DNA of 64,000 bases from NCBI RefSeq assembly GCF_039655865.1, contig NZ_JBBYXL010000003.1, positions 62,001-126,000 of the forward strand, read 5' to 3'. The first letter of the stretch is position 1. Every line of letters starts with the position of its first letter. Under the pieces are notes generated by a model. The model saw nothing but the letters and a program-made list of their open reading frames with translations, searched no databases and had not been told where the DNA came from. This document shows positions 9,001 through 17,721 of this stretch, one piece after another. Made by a program: the position numbers and the translations under genes. The DNA comes from Prosthecobacter sp. SYSU 5D2 (GTDB lineage: Bacteria; Verrucomicrobiota; Verrucomicrobiia; Verrucomicrobiales; Verrucomicrobiaceae).

Positions 9001-10893
9001 AGCCTTCACCTGCCAGCCCTGATCGTTGCGTGTGACGTTTACGGTGTATGCGGCTGCCTCAGCAGCAGATGCGCCCTCATGGCTCGCCTGGAGAGATTGC
9101 AGTTCACTCTGGAGTTTCAAGCGTGCCAGCCTGTCTTCCTTGCTCTGGCTGTCCCAGGTTTCACGGATGAGCGAAACACGGCGCTCCCCGTCTGGTTCAG
9201 CCGCGATCCGAACCGCTTCCGTATCCCCAAACACTCGTGCCAGTTCTGCCGTATCCCTGGTAAGAGCATCCACCTTTGCCCGGCCAATCTCCTGGCGGGA
9301 GGAAATACCAGCCCCCAAAGCGGCCAAAGGCAGGGCGATCAAGATCACATCCGGCAGGGAATGGGTTTTCCATTCCTCCCACTCTTCTGCGAAACTCTTG
9401 TCTCTCTTTGCCACCACGTCGAATGCTGACAGCACCGACTGCACTGCCGGGGCGGCCATGTCCTGGAATGCTTCTTCCGTGATTTCCACCGGTGCCCGGC
9501 CCATCGTTTGCAGCACAAATTGTGAAGCCCACCGGCTGCCAGGTTTCGCTCCCACTGCGGCCAGACCCTGCGCTACGCCGGGGATTTTTCCAAGCAGTTC
9601 AGAAGCGTATTCCACCGCCGTGGAGAACACACCCACGCTCAAGGCGGCTGCTTCCGCGCCCGGGCCCGTCCAACCGTTATCAGCGAAGTTGCCGGATGCC
9701 TCAGCGCCATAACTGCCTGCTAGCAGGAGCCTTCCTGCGGGATGCATGGCGCCAACCATCGTTGGTCCGCTTTCGAGAATACCGAACACTCCGCGATCAA
9801 TTATGTCCCTGCGCTCAATTGGATCTACTGCGCCGTGAGCAATGTTGCGCAGATCCCGAGCCACAGTAACGCCTGCCCGAATGATTTTTGCATCTTGCTC
9901 GTTTCCGAGTGCACTACTCAGAACCGATCCGCCGATCTGTGTTCCCTCCAAAGCTCCATCCGCTATGTTCTCAATGCCCCTCCCAAAGCTTTCCCCCGCT
10001 CTCTGCAGCCAGCCAAAAAGGCCGTTTTTGTCATCCTTCGGGCCGCGCTTGGCCAGCTCAATGATGAGCTGCTTGGCATGGCGGTAGGCCTTAGGGTCGT
10101 TCGCAGCCAGGTCGCTCAAATACCTTTCAGGGCGCATCCAATATGCAACATCAGACGTGAAGGATGGATCTTCTACGCCCATGTTCACGGCCATGTTTTT
10201 TACAGCCGCCCTGATGATAGCCCCATTGCCGCCCATCTCCTCATCCACCTTTGTGCGGGTCTGGTTCCAGGCGTTAAGGTAATCCCCCTCCTTGCTGGCA
10301 TCATAGCCGGGATGTTTTCGCGCTGATTCCAGCCAGGTTTGAAAGCCTGCCTTGTCCGCAGTGAGCGCGGAGACATAAGCCGCTCCAATCAGCCCTTCGT
10401 CGCCTTCATCCTGAGCGGCACCATACACCAGCTCATGTGATGCCTTCTCCTTGAGGACTTCCACTTTCGCACGCTCGAAGAACTGCTTTGGCTCCAGGAC
10501 TTTAGGCTCCTTCCAGTTATCTGCGCCGTAGTCCACGGCAAACAGATCCGGTTGTTTGCGAACCTCTTCAATCGGGCGGCCATACTTCTTGGCCAGGAAT
10601 TTGATTTGAAGTTCCTTATACCTCAGCTTCTCACCCAGGCCGGGAGAAAGGCGGTCAGCCTCCATGTAGGTTCCTTCAACCTCGTCAAGCAGGCGCGGAT
10701 TCTCAAACTCAGCCCAGAACCGGCTTTGCTGCTCGCGCTGGCGTTTCAGTCCCTCCGGCCACAGCGGTTTGCCGGCGTTATCCTGCTGGGTGCGGTAGTC
10801 CGCCAGCAGCTTGGCAGCACGCGGCTTCATTTCCTCCGGCATGGTATCCATGGCGTGGAAAATTTCGAGAGCGTCAGGTTCGTTAATAACCAT
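3079..10893 (-). CDS. Giant internal virion protein (large polyvalent protein) with PRTase-like domain
   Basis: 2604 residues, last gene of the late operon, overlapping the preceding gene by 11 bp. Size and position match the giant ejected internal proteins of temperate podoviruses (role of T7 gp16). Hydrophobic alanine/glycine-rich stretches at ~330-460 and ~510-530 could form membrane-inserting parts of an ejection channel. Around residues 1195-1400 there is a phosphoribosyltransferase-like domain, with a PRPP-loop motif VVVDDNHTSGDTL at ~1300. TFLHEGLE at ~773 recalls a metallopeptidase helix, but a second metal-binding His is not obvious. Long charged helices fill ~1480-1800, and a conserved-looking alpha-helical part lies beyond ~2150. 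No lysozyme or transglycosylase motif was recognised. Phage virion identity is confident; catalytic activity is inference. Confidence 0.8.
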   Translation of the reverse strand: MVINEPDALEIFHAMDTMPEEMKPRAAKLLADYRTQQDNAGKPLWPEGLKRQREQQSRFWAEFENPRLLDEVEGTYMEADRLSPGLGEKLRYKELQIKFLAKKYGRPIEEVRKQPDLFAVDYGADNWKEPKVLEPKQFFERAKVEVLKEKASHELVYGAAQDEGDEGLIGAAYVSALTADKAGFQTWLESARKHPGYDASKEGDYLNAWNQTRTKVDEEMGGNGAIIRAAVKNMAVNMGVEDPSFTSDVAYWMRPERYLSDLAANDPKAYRHAKQLIIELAKRGPKDDKNGLFGWLQRAGESFGRGIENIADGALEGTQIGGSVLSSALGNEQDAKIIRAGVTVARDLRNIAHGAVDPIERRDIIDRGVFGILESGPTMVGAMHPAGRLLLAGSYGAEASGNFADNGWTGPGAEAAALSVGVFSTAVEYASELLGKIPGVAQGLAAVGAKPGSRWASQFVLQTMGRAPVEITEEAFQDMAAPAVQSVLSAFDVVAKRDKSFAEEWEEWKTHSLPDVILIALPLAALGAGISSRQEIGRAKVDALTRDTAELARVFGDTEAVRIAAEPDGERRVSLIRETWDSQSKEDRLARLKLQSELQSLQASHEGASAAEAAAYTVNVTRNDQGWQVKAGDGTVVKVDSPEAARRIREDLKQVATQEEAEALVQAMDDWHESRGAGVDSSTTLTGETVTSDGQSIIWQRDGRITREITDGRTLETLRQEAAMEAQAGGNEDVSVLVNGSNSVFVERVGDTVKGIVQRMDMNQSSVPQVMTFLHEGLESTWRTGMQTGVFSLEMTQRAARVVVPVLNPRKARSAEEKALYERVAKIAEGLATETEMRETMVELAVRDVLERDRSGRRTGMRAGSITRALDAAIVGATNSGDAKAFAKIRAFFRSVRAWLAGVMGTVRTLKKAKDAGNLGEDWETFVDKMLGIDEQVRYDRELAAELEAIAGQDTATAWQPTEADLDAGMAFSLQIKPGDVVMIPNATSHPVAEIHSVDHVPGGLWVVFKDGFAKKFSYFSELPKPVDPRRAARYHEGDGRSGSIHREREALEGLRYQEPAETAPDELPRQASVPRDYLLQPKTAEEGGITYGRKRRPGVKAASVKVGDALAGLGVITAKQPRGRGFWFDFEQGHGAYFDSESRLTRAARVPPAEFQQGQTSFSLSSRKFLPGDYPESLAKTITSTSVGALTKHPRYQDAKKGGDGAAADAVVNDTLKPAKVEELRSLIAGRAVTWVPVMHRDTGRRANALPMVYAEELSYRLGGEVSEDIVKASGAANTGAAVQDRFANEQSFSGPVDRGAFYVVVDDNHTSGDTLASLIDHIQAGGGEVIAATALAHSQSQNYLKTRPEDVAKLLDKVGLDEASFLREFGYSIQAFTGSEAYRLANLDRGRGIEWLRSRIPASGSQADSGRSTGSSPQASGEVELRFSISPGARIAEVQAQIDARLAKDPEARRKMALDAKQRLQALKERWETERWTWKGDRIRPLVDKTTARILDHEQAFRQAVREAELMDAGMAALTPETIHAYHVGVGALEQQPLVFAMLHHNGRLMSKTTALSQGKDIGGDYDGAVWIPPAWYGRGAGLMPDVMAQNLFEQGLINDPSTDALWNALGEVIKSHRTARAEFEKAAAAVRDVERQATEQARKETQTWRDEQDAMQAKDWSPRASLVRDMQTLDAMLSAMPAEVRGKVGGFVRLAQLGSEKSRLEEIQRRIERLDILLEKHLQKELRDHIGKLLDKARPDTKAGKKPKGNMTAEAHRLAAMAETFSKVPEADMNGERKKLEDALLEPDADFAEISERMQVLELFGGMDKANAASLEAAAKWLSGIVKTGKNMWRLLQEMRLLDQKALAETLAKDTGKAGDIADLQKGIADEKTIKREASGWGYGLISYEQTITALFGADSAVGQRLVTMARAATYQRTDAIRAKRQAWQVAMSDIWKGKTWGEVQEALWEHSQVDSSLAMSVGRMAGRKESKVQVPMEIALRAVADPSQAKSLGFKAAEVNVLETLIEENDTKPGNEQQENLEITRLSPGTSTATPLSQLQAVNLTMLARQRDYQDTLTYHGWTPDVIAEMEGKLTPESKAIRDWLTTQYRQGYASINEVFQRMFGAPLPSIENYSPGTWESLMPGKDMTPEGGVMGMGGISPGPLKTRRVHRAAPRLADALVTYWQHTGQMEHFKAFAEVVREARGVMLRPEVRASIQEKGGKTALDSVETWIKIFENDGLRRAAALGKDEQFSSRLQNVFSMSVLAWNVGTLAKQSLATLGAAYEMPAMAYARGFKRLVSGELEFGAMLTSDTIRRRVEAGASPELRQVMAGMMGAHPGKWTRAPRQFVMQGMELLGEADAFFTAASAAIYYDYALGEAKSAGMPDVQAKAEALRRTEAMVARTAQPVELMDRSLYEAKAAANPNQRWLFMFASEARQKAAIYGMSLGRILTGQGNAGDFRVMVISHVVAPLMLQTITNMLADWRNDDDDEIFDMESWSPLRYVKAMLMGPLSGVPLLSGAVNSVLSAATGQPSWDSDPTNPVGELFSKTISASRGAFKDGEQEPVEKGVTAAKAALNLAAAASAFHPAGQAFSWLGSAGNILDQLFDTADNLQGKDRK

Positions 10894-12739
10894 ATTTTTC
10901 GATCTTTGATTCTATACTTTTGATGGAAGGCAGGAGCGGGCTGGGGGGCATGGCCCCTCCATTGCCGGGCGGTAGCTCGCCTGTTGTTTGCGGTGCTGGT
11001 GCTCCATCATCTAGCTGTGCCTGGGGTGGCACAGTTCCACCGGCTTCTTTGAACAGGACAATACCTCGGGCGGCGATATCTTCCTGAGTCTTCAACTTCG
11101 AATCAGGAGCCTTGATTTCAGCCACAAGCTTCTTTCGGATAGCCTCCTGTTTGGCGGCAATCTTGGCAGACTCCACCTTGTCTATTTCTTCCATTGCCAC
11201 CGGCTGCCCATCGTTCTCCATCACGTCAACCGTGCCGGTGACAGTCTCTCCGGTTGGTTCCTGATCGCCCATTAGGAAGCCCCACGGCACAGCATCCAAA
11301 AGCACGCGGTCCCATCCGTAAACAGGACGGACATCCTCGGTAAATCCTACCTTCTTCGCATCTCTCTTGACGGCTTGTCCGTCTTTGGTCACAGGCTTTT
11401 TATAGCTCCCCAAAGCGCCGCCTTGAACCCACTCCTCAATCAGTGCCATGGTTGGCCCTTCGGACAGTTCAGAGTCTGCGCCAGGCTTGGTGCGCGTGTC
11501 CAAACGCTTAGTGAGCTCCTCCAGATAAGCCCCATTAAAGTTCATGCCCAGGACGGTTTTCATTTGGGCCATCTGGAAGCCGTTCGGATCTTTGGAGGCG
11601 TCATACATGGAGACGGCGGCAAAGGCAGTTTCATAATCTTTTGGATCGTTTGACGGACCCTTCACAGCATATTCCGCCAGGGCTGCTTTATGCCTCTGGG
11701 ACAAGCGGCGAGCTGCATTCAACTCCTCCACGGATGGCGGGTCTTTATCGTCAATACGCGCTTTGAATCCCGTGAACTCCTCTGTGGTGAGCTGACTTGC
11801 CCGCCTTTCTCCGAACTGGATAATGGCCACCATGTCCGGGCCGTCGATCTTACCTTGCTCCGCCTTCGCCCGAGCGAGTTCCATGGCGCGTTCAGGCTCA
11901 TCTATGCCCAGAGACAGAAGGTTGTCACGTTCCTGCTGCTTCTCGAACTTATGTGTGATTTTGCCGATCCGAACCTTTTTTTCATCCTCCTTAAAGAATT
12001 GAGATTGCTCGATGAATACCTTGGCCTCGTCGAGCTTCCCTTCATCAATAGCGGCATCGCTTAGATTCAATGCCTCTTCCCTACCTCGCTGCTCCTGCGT
12101 GTTCTTCAAATCAATCTCCATGTTCGCTCCCACATCCGCGCCCACATAGCCGCCCTGAGTCAGCGCGTTTACAGCTTCAGCGGCTGCAACATAGTTCCCT
12201 GAGTCTTTGGCGCGGTAGTAAGCCGCCTTCAAAGTCTGCGCAGTAAGCTGGAACTGCTGCCTGGCGCTGGAAATCTTCACCTCTCCCTGCGTGCGCGTGG
12301 ACCACTTCAAATGCCGGATGGCGATGGCGTCCCTGGCATCGGGTGACAGATCATCCGTCATCACGATCTTCTCCATGGCCGCCGTGCGTTTGGCGGTGAT
12401 CTCCCCCCACTTGGCAGGATCCGGCTCTGCTGCCAGCTCAGCCGCAATGTCCGACTGCGCGGCATCCATAGCCATCTCTGCCTCAGCAATCCGCCGGGTG
12501 TTGATGGCCTCGGCCATTTTCGAGGAGATGGCATCCAAGGCCCCGCCCAAATGCTGCGCGCCCTGGCCGATGTCGCCGATGCTCGCAGCCTCAGCCACAA
12601 AGCCACGGGAGTTGATCTGCACAGGCCGCTGGGCATCCATCATGCTGCCGAGGTCTGCACGGAAGCCTCTGGCGTTCTCCATCACTGGAGCGCCTCCAGG
12701 GGATATCTTGATCGTTGGGCGGTCGAGGATGGTAGTCAT
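10883..12739 (-). CDS. Internal virion protein (T7 gp15-like position)
   Basis: 618 residues, mostly alpha-helical, Ala/Glu/Lys-rich, with repeated helix-turn-helix pairs (for example residues 140-270) that resemble solenoid internal core proteins of T7-like phages. No signal peptide or membrane segment. The C-terminal ~40 residues are Pro/Gly-rich. Its start overlaps the preceding gene by ATGA and its stop overlaps the giant protein gene. Assignment rests on order: portal, scaffold, capsid, tail tubular A and B, small internal protein, this protein, giant protein. Sequence motifs alone would not identify it. Confidence 0.65.
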   Translation of the reverse strand: MTTILDRPTIKISPGGAPVMENARGFRADLGSMMDAQRPVQINSRGFVAEAASIGDIGQGAQHLGGALDAISSKMAEAINTRRIAEAEMAMDAAQSDIAAELAAEPDPAKWGEITAKRTAAMEKIVMTDDLSPDARDAIAIRHLKWSTRTQGEVKISSARQQFQLTAQTLKAAYYRAKDSGNYVAAAEAVNALTQGGYVGADVGANMEIDLKNTQEQRGREEALNLSDAAIDEGKLDEAKVFIEQSQFFKEDEKKVRIGKITHKFEKQQERDNLLSLGIDEPERAMELARAKAEQGKIDGPDMVAIIQFGERRASQLTTEEFTGFKARIDDKDPPSVEELNAARRLSQRHKAALAEYAVKGPSNDPKDYETAFAAVSMYDASKDPNGFQMAQMKTVLGMNFNGAYLEELTKRLDTRTKPGADSELSEGPTMALIEEWVQGGALGSYKKPVTKDGQAVKRDAKKVGFTEDVRPVYGWDRVLLDAVPWGFLMGDQEPTGETVTGTVDVMENDGQPVAMEEIDKVESAKIAAKQEAIRKKLVAEIKAPDSKLKTQEDIAARGIVLFKEAGGTVPPQAQLDDGAPAPQTTGELPPGNGGAMPPSPLLPSIKSIESKIEKYGY

Positions 12740-13458
12740 GCGATTGCGAAGGCTGAGCCGCGGGGTGTGCGGCGATACATGTCATAGGCCTGGCCAGTGA
12801 GCCCACCGACCGAAGAGAACAGGCCGCCGATGGCTTGGTTACGCATGCCGTTGGATGCGGCGTTGGCGCTCATGAGGTCCAGACGGGACTGGGCAAGGGC
12901 GGTGGATGCCGCCTGCCTTGCCGCTCCAGCCTGGATCTGGTAGCCGGTAATCTGCATCTTGGCCATGTCGCCAGCAATGCGCTGGTTATCGGCCTCTCGG
13001 AATAGGCTCCTGCGCTGGCCTTCGTCCTGGAAACGGATCTCATCGGCGGCCCGCTGCTCTTCCTCGGCAGTGGCAGACAGCAGGGAAAGCGGAGAGCCGG
13101 TGGCGTCTGAAACTCCAGACGCCCCAATCTGCGCCCGTTGCGTGGCCAGGAAGCGTTGGTAATCCTGCCGCGTTCGCCTGGTATTCTCCCGGTTGGCTGC
13201 ACTGACGGCTTCGGCCTGATCTTCCAACGCAACGGCATTCCGCTCCAGCGCGGCCCGCTCATTGGCGGCCATCTGCTGGTTGATCCGGGACTGCATCCCG
13301 GCCGTCTCCCGCTGCTGGTTGATGGCCAGCACCTGGTTGGCTGCATTGACACCCGCGATCTTGTCTTGCGTCTTGGCCGCCGAGACGCTGGACGCATAGG
13401 ACAGCCCGGTGCCAACGGCCCCGATAAGGAGAGAAGCGATGCCGAGGATAGAGGCCAT
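12736..13458 (-). CDS. Internal virion protein B-like (T7 gp14-like)
   Basis: 240 residues. A hydrophobic segment at 3-28 is followed by long coiled-coil-prone helices with repeated Q/N/R/A patterns (ANQVLAINQQRET and similar) and a Gly-rich C-terminus. Small internal virion proteins B of podoviruses have just this plan: one membrane-prone N-terminus plus helices, ejected to help form the DNA channel. It overlaps the next gene by ATGA. The family call is from architecture and order. Confidence 0.7.
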   Translation of the reverse strand: MASILGIASLLIGAVGTGLSYASSVSAAKTQDKIAGVNAANQVLAINQQRETAGMQSRINQQMAANERAALERNAVALEDQAEAVSAANRENTRRTRQDYQRFLATQRAQIGASGVSDATGSPLSLLSATAEEEQRAADEIRFQDEGQRRSLFREADNQRIAGDMAKMQITGYQIQAGAARQAASTALAQSRLDLMSANAASNGMRNQAIGGLFSSVGGLTGQAYDMYRRTPRGSAFAIA

Positions 13459-13461
13459 AAG

Positions 13462-13878
13462 TCAGTCGCGCCGGAGCGCCATGTGAACCTGTTTGGTTGT
13501 GCCCGCCCGGGTGAAGCCGCACCGCTCCATGACATAGGCCAGCGGCCCGTTATCGGGATAGGCACGGAAAAGGCTGTAATCGCCGTGGGACTTTGCGCCC
13601 CTGACCAGCGCTTCCACAGCCAGCATCATGATGGCCGCCGAATCTAACAAGCTTGTCTTTGGCCGGGTGATGGGGAACTCGAAGAACGCCACACCCACGC
13701 CAAAGCACTCATAGCACCAGAGAGCGCCCACTGGTTCACCAGCATTCTCTACGATGACACCGAGGGGCGGCAGGATCGTTTCGGCCAGGTCGGAGTGATG
13801 ACGGGCAGACCACCAGGCATTGACGGTCTGATAGTCTCCCAGCTTCTCGCCGTAGATCCTCACAGAGAGTTCGTCCAT
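13462..13878 (-). CDS. GNAT-like N-acetyltransferase, phage-encoded
   Basis: 138 residues from the ATG at 13878, chosen because GGAG lies nine bases upstream; an ATG at 13893 would overlap the stop of the gene before it and has no such site. The fold pattern suggests a compact GNAT domain: beta strands around GVIVENAGEPVGALWCYE, a helix near 75-90 and a C-terminal ERCGFTRAG turn typical of GNAT proteins. Acetyl-CoA-binding residues are not clear. Small GNAT-like genes often sit among podovirus tail genes; the substrate is unknown. Confidence 0.6.
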   Translation of the reverse strand: MDELSVRIYGEKLGDYQTVNAWWSARHHSDLAETILPPLGVIVENAGEPVGALWCYECFGVGVAFFEFPITRPKTSLLDSAAIMMLAVEALVRGAKSHGDYSLFRAYPDNGPLAYVMERCGFTRAGTTKQVHMALRRD

Positions 13879-13882
13879 GTCG

Positions 13883-16519
13883 TTAAGCTCCATAGATACC
13901 GACGCTGGGAATCAAACTTTGGACATTCAAGGACAAAGGAGAGTCCGTCGAAATGATGATGTCCACGGTCTCTTTATGGTCCGCCATCGCGTCCAGCTTC
14001 TTGATGCCGGTGAAAGGCGGGGGCGCGGCATCCTGATCATCAGTGACGGCCCGGAAGGCGATGGGATAGACTTTCCCGTTTTCTCCCACCTGATAGGATG
14101 CGGCCTGGGTGCGGTAGAACCCTGCAGATAGCCCTTTGACGTGGTGCATCCTGCCCTGGGCCGTCCCGTCCTGCAAAGGCGTCTCGAAGTGCATTGGCAT
14201 CATCCGACAGGGAGCGGCCAGACCAACAACCGCATGTGCAGTGCCGGCCGGAACCGCCACCACGCCGTCATGCACCACAGCGTCTGGCCGGGCTGCCCCA
14301 TCCGCAACGACTGAGACCTCACGGCCTTCGAGATGCGTTAGGCCGGTGACAGAAGACATGTCGCCAGTGGCCACCACGGCGGCGTCCAGGTGCACGATTG
14401 GGCTGGATCCTGATTCCAGGTTCTGCCAGTGCTCGGCATCCATACGCTCGATGCGACGGGTGCCAAAGCGGTTGACCACCATCCACACCTCATCCCCGCT
14501 GGCATCATCCCCAAACACGCAGGATATGGCCTCCACAGTCCCATTGGTCGGATGCTGAGCCCAGGCGATGACCTTCTCTTCACGCTTATAGGTGCAGCTC
14601 AGAAGCCGGCCGTCATTGGTCACCACCCACAGCACGCGGTCAGGAGCCTTGGCAAAAGAAAAGTCGCGGATACCGGTGGCCGTCATGTGATTGACGAGCT
14701 GAGTCACATAGGGCGAAATGTAGTTCTGGGTCTCCCAGGAAAAGACGTATTCCCGCAGGTGCAGCCCGCCCTTCTGGACAAACAACACCACCGATCCGAC
14801 CAGTTTGGCCTGGATGGATGCAGACCCTTCGGAACTCTGGATCTTGGCGCGGACGTTGGAAGGCGTGATAGGCTTCCCGTCGCCGTCCATGAGCCATTCG
14901 TCACCCTCCGTGCCGATGATCAGCCCGTCCTGCGATGCAAGCCAAACGATGGGGTGACTCTCCTTGGCCACGATCTGATAGGAGAAGGAGCTGTCATCCA
15001 GCCCGCTCTGCTCAAAATTGCGGAAGTCGCCCGTCACGCTGCCCCAGATCGTCTGCGGCTGCTTGCGGGTGGCGGCGAAAATCAGCCGCTGCTCATGCAG
15101 TGCCACGGCCCGCGGATAGCCTCTTACTGCTGACCATGCTCCTTCGGACCAATACGGCGTTTCCGCCGTGCTCCACAAGGGGCGGATGACCTCAGCCGTT
15201 ACCTGGGTGGCGGAGACATAGCCGGTGATCTTGACCAGGCCATAAACGGCGGAATTCGATGATTCGAGGACAAATCGCGGCTTGGCTGCATCACTTGCCG
15301 CCGCCCCGGTCATCTGAAGGCAGCGCACTCGCATGGACACCTCTCCGTCCACGGTGCCTGATGCGGAGATGTTGCGGTCGAAGTCGCCCTTCCACTGGCG
15401 GACGATATCCCATCCGGTTGCGCCTTTTCTTTCCAGCCTCACGTCTCCGGCCCAGCGTCCATAAGTGTAAAACTCCCACCCTCCATTTATCCTCAGCCCT
15501 CCACCTGGAGTATAGTGACTGGTTTTCAGTGGCGCAGTGATATCGAAATAAGGAGTGATGCCAGACCCAGCTGCAGAGTCAATGAGCCTGAAATTAGGGC
15601 CGGGATAAACTGTCAAATTCGCTACCCTGAACCTTCCATGCTGCCCGGCTGGAGAAGTGGTCCGCTTAAAACTCACTGATGTGTGGACCTGATTGCCAAG
15701 GGTATTTTCCCATTGGTCAACGATGTCGTAATCATCATCGGCTGTATTGAACTTCTCGAAGAAGAGCGTGCCAGTCCATAGCCCCTCCGTCTTGAAATAC
15801 ACCGTCACGGGAGTTCCGTTGCTTGTAATCTGCCGGCTGATGGCGTTCTGCTTCTCGGGAGGAGGCACGCTTGTTTCATGGACTGATTCATCTCGATAAT
15901 GCCCGATCTGCCAGTAAGACCCCACGTGCCCAGGCTGGAACAACGGAGCGCTGGCCGTGAGTGTGATGTAGGTATTAATCCCCGATGGAGTGATACGGAT
16001 CAGTGACAGATTCTCATCCATCATCGGCGGGTAAAGACCCTGAGATTCAAGGGTGCTGGCCAGGCTGAAAGAGCCGAACGGCATTGCCTCCAGGGTCCAA
16101 TCATCCTCCGCCCGCCTGATCATCTCATGGATCGGCACATCGGGATGCGTCATCCACATCACATCATTGACCTGGACGAACTGCACAACGTCAAGCTGGG
16201 CGGCAGTCCACGGGGATGCGGCGGGACCGAACACGACCGATTTCGTTTCCACGTTGAAGACACGGAAATAGGAATCTCCCAGCTCGATCATGTAGCGCGC
16301 AGAGGATGAGACGCCGAATGGAATCAGCCGCACATGCGTGGCCGGTGCGTGCGTCATCGCCACGTGCAGCAGCGACGGCCGGCGGAATGCGCCGCCAAAC
16401 ACGCGAGGAATGAAGTTGCGCAAATACCGGCACGCCCGGCGGAGATCCTCGATATCCACCCGGCCCCAAAGAAGCGGCGTAATTTCTCCGGCGTTGAAAC
16501 TGTTGATCAGCGTCTTCAC
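13883..16519 (-). CDS. Tail tubular protein B / nozzle-like tail protein
   Basis: 878 residues. The N-terminus, NSFNAGEITPLLWGRVD followed by FIPRVFGGAFRRP, is the hallmark of podovirus tail-tube/nozzle proteins, which form the hexameric lower tail through which DNA leaves. The remainder is rich in beta strands and carries repeated aromatic-Gly motifs fitting a large beta-propeller-like tail assembly. The start codon is GTG at 16519, overlapping the stop of the preceding gene as GTGA, so translation is coupled. Identification is strong. Confidence 0.85.
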   Translation of the reverse strand: MKTLINSFNAGEITPLLWGRVDIEDLRRACRYLRNFIPRVFGGAFRRPSLLHVAMTHAPATHVRLIPFGVSSSARYMIELGDSYFRVFNVETKSVVFGPAASPWTAAQLDVVQFVQVNDVMWMTHPDVPIHEMIRRAEDDWTLEAMPFGSFSLASTLESQGLYPPMMDENLSLIRITPSGINTYITLTASAPLFQPGHVGSYWQIGHYRDESVHETSVPPPEKQNAISRQITSNGTPVTVYFKTEGLWTGTLFFEKFNTADDDYDIVDQWENTLGNQVHTSVSFKRTTSPAGQHGRFRVANLTVYPGPNFRLIDSAAGSGITPYFDITAPLKTSHYTPGGGLRINGGWEFYTYGRWAGDVRLERKGATGWDIVRQWKGDFDRNISASGTVDGEVSMRVRCLQMTGAAASDAAKPRFVLESSNSAVYGLVKITGYVSATQVTAEVIRPLWSTAETPYWSEGAWSAVRGYPRAVALHEQRLIFAATRKQPQTIWGSVTGDFRNFEQSGLDDSSFSYQIVAKESHPIVWLASQDGLIIGTEGDEWLMDGDGKPITPSNVRAKIQSSEGSASIQAKLVGSVVLFVQKGGLHLREYVFSWETQNYISPYVTQLVNHMTATGIRDFSFAKAPDRVLWVVTNDGRLLSCTYKREEKVIAWAQHPTNGTVEAISCVFGDDASGDEVWMVVNRFGTRRIERMDAEHWQNLESGSSPIVHLDAAVVATGDMSSVTGLTHLEGREVSVVADGAARPDAVVHDGVVAVPAGTAHAVVGLAAPCRMMPMHFETPLQDGTAQGRMHHVKGLSAGFYRTQAASYQVGENGKVYPIAFRAVTDDQDAAPPPFTGIKKLDAMADHKETVDIIISTDSPLSLNVQSLIPSVGIYGA

Positions 16520-17109
16520 CAGTTATTGGCCCCCTCTCTTGCTGCCAGCCAGGCGCTCCCCGTCTGAGCCAGGACAGCGCGGGGCCGGGATTCCAAGTTG
16601 TCTGGACCAAAGGCGCGCAGCATGAACTGCTCGCCGCGTGAGAGCAGCGTATCCGCCACACCTTGAGCCGATGTCATGGCCGGGGCAATACGTGCAGCCA
16701 GGAAGTAGCCGAATGCCTCGCAGAACGACGCATCCCACCCGCTGACATCCTCATGGCGACGGATGTATTTCAGCTCCGCTGTGACCTCGTTGGTCAGAAG
16801 GTGAGAGCCTTCGATTTCATGCAGGGCTTCACCGGTGCCCGCCTGTCTGCCGTTGAACTCGATGGCCAGGATGTAATCAGCCGGGAGCTGGTAAGCCTTC
16901 GTCCAGCCGAACAATGGCGCATCGTCCAGTTCGGAGAGGTCCGCCCGCTTGATGGCAAAGTTCCAATGCCGTTGCCGGAGCAGAGCGTCACGAGTGATGT
17001 CCCAGAACCTGCGGCAATGCTCAGCAGCAGCAGAGTTCTCGGTAATGGCCATGATGACCGATGAGCCGAGATGCCCAAGAGCCACGTTTGCCAGATCAGT
17101 CTGAGTCAT
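16516..17109 (-). CDS. Tail tubular protein A-like (T7 gp11-like adaptor)
   Basis: 197 residues from ATG 17109 (MTQTDLANVALGHLG). Podovirus tail tubular A proteins begin in this way, with a helical bundle that docks on the portal. The start was chosen over a codon 87 bp upstream because that longer form would run through the terminator hairpin at 17121-17157. It is directly followed by the nozzle gene with overlap, as in T7-like phages, where A and B proteins together build the tail tube. Confidence 0.85.
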   Translation of the reverse strand: MTQTDLANVALGHLGSSVIMAITENSAAAEHCRRFWDITRDALLRQRHWNFAIKRADLSELDDAPLFGWTKAYQLPADYILAIEFNGRQAGTGEALHEIEGSHLLTNEVTAELKYIRRHEDVSGWDASFCEAFGYFLAARIAPAMTSAQGVADTLLSRGEQFMLRAFGPDNLESRPRAVLAQTGSAWLAAREGANNW

Positions 17110-17120
17110 AAGCTTCAAAG

Positions 17121-17157
17121 AAAAGCCCGGTGCAGAGATTTGACCTCCACACCGGGC
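17121..17157 (-). terminator. Intrinsic terminator after the head protein gene
   Basis: Read on the minus strand, GCCCGGTG (17157-17150) pairs with CACCGGGC (17132-17125) across a 17-nt loop and is followed by TTTTCTTTG. It lies ~44 nt after the stop of the 17201 gene and 12 nt before the next start, so head and tail blocks are separated transcriptionally, at least in part. Confidence 0.75.
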
Positions 17158-17200
17158 AGCGCAACCATCACAACATGAGAGCCACCCAGCTCCCAAAGGG

Positions 17201-17674
17201 TTATTCGACGTCGTAAACGACTTCGACGATCACAGAAGCCGTGGTCGGGACCACTGCATCAGAGCCCGCGCCATCGGTGACGTAGAGCCGCAGCATGTCA
17301 TCGGTGGCCAGCTCGACGGTATCGAGAGTGCCAGACGGCTTGGCCAGGCTCACAGCAGCCGTAAGAGCCGCGATGGTGGAGGTCGCGGCGGACAGGTCAA
17401 CAACGGCATCGCCGTCCGCATTCACCTTTTTCAGGGTGAACTTGGCGTCAATGGTGCCCGTGCCGGTGAAGCGCAGGCGGCATTCTTCGGGAACCACACG
17501 GCAGCCGGGGATGGCCAGCGAGCCAAGGTCGAAGTAATGCTCAAGCAGGCCACCGATGCCAACGCACTCAAAGCGAGCGCGGCGGCGGGTGGCATGAAGA
17601 ACGCCTTTGTTAGGCGAGAAGGTGCGGCCAGCGGCAGCAGCCAGGAGGGAAGTTTGATAAGTGGAAGCAGGCAT
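17201..17674 (-). CDS. Small head-associated structural protein (decoration-like)
   Basis: 157 residues, beta-strand rich, with Thr/Ala/Val-rich C-terminal half and no signal peptide. It follows the capsid gene by 47 bp and precedes a terminator. In podovirus-like genomes with this capsid type a small virion protein of this size often follows the coat gene and stabilises or decorates the shell. No distinctive motif; the role is inferred from place and composition. Confidence 0.6.
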   Translation of the reverse strand: MPASTYQTSLLAAAAGRTFSPNKGVLHATRRRARFECVGIGGLLEHYFDLGSLAIPGCRVVPEECRLRFTGTGTIDAKFTLKKVNADGDAVVDLSAATSTIAALTAAVSLAKPSGTLDTVELATDDMLRLYVTDGAGSDAVVPTTASVIVEVVYDVE

Positions 17675-17721
17675 GTCAGTAGAATTTAAAGATTGAATTT
17701 CTGTTCAGGATTCAGCGGGGG

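Noticed and set aside
3500..9900. Many long plus-strand frames opposite the giant virion gene
   Set aside because: They are shadows of a high-GC coding strand: low-complexity Pro/Ser/Arg-rich translations without motifs or start signals.
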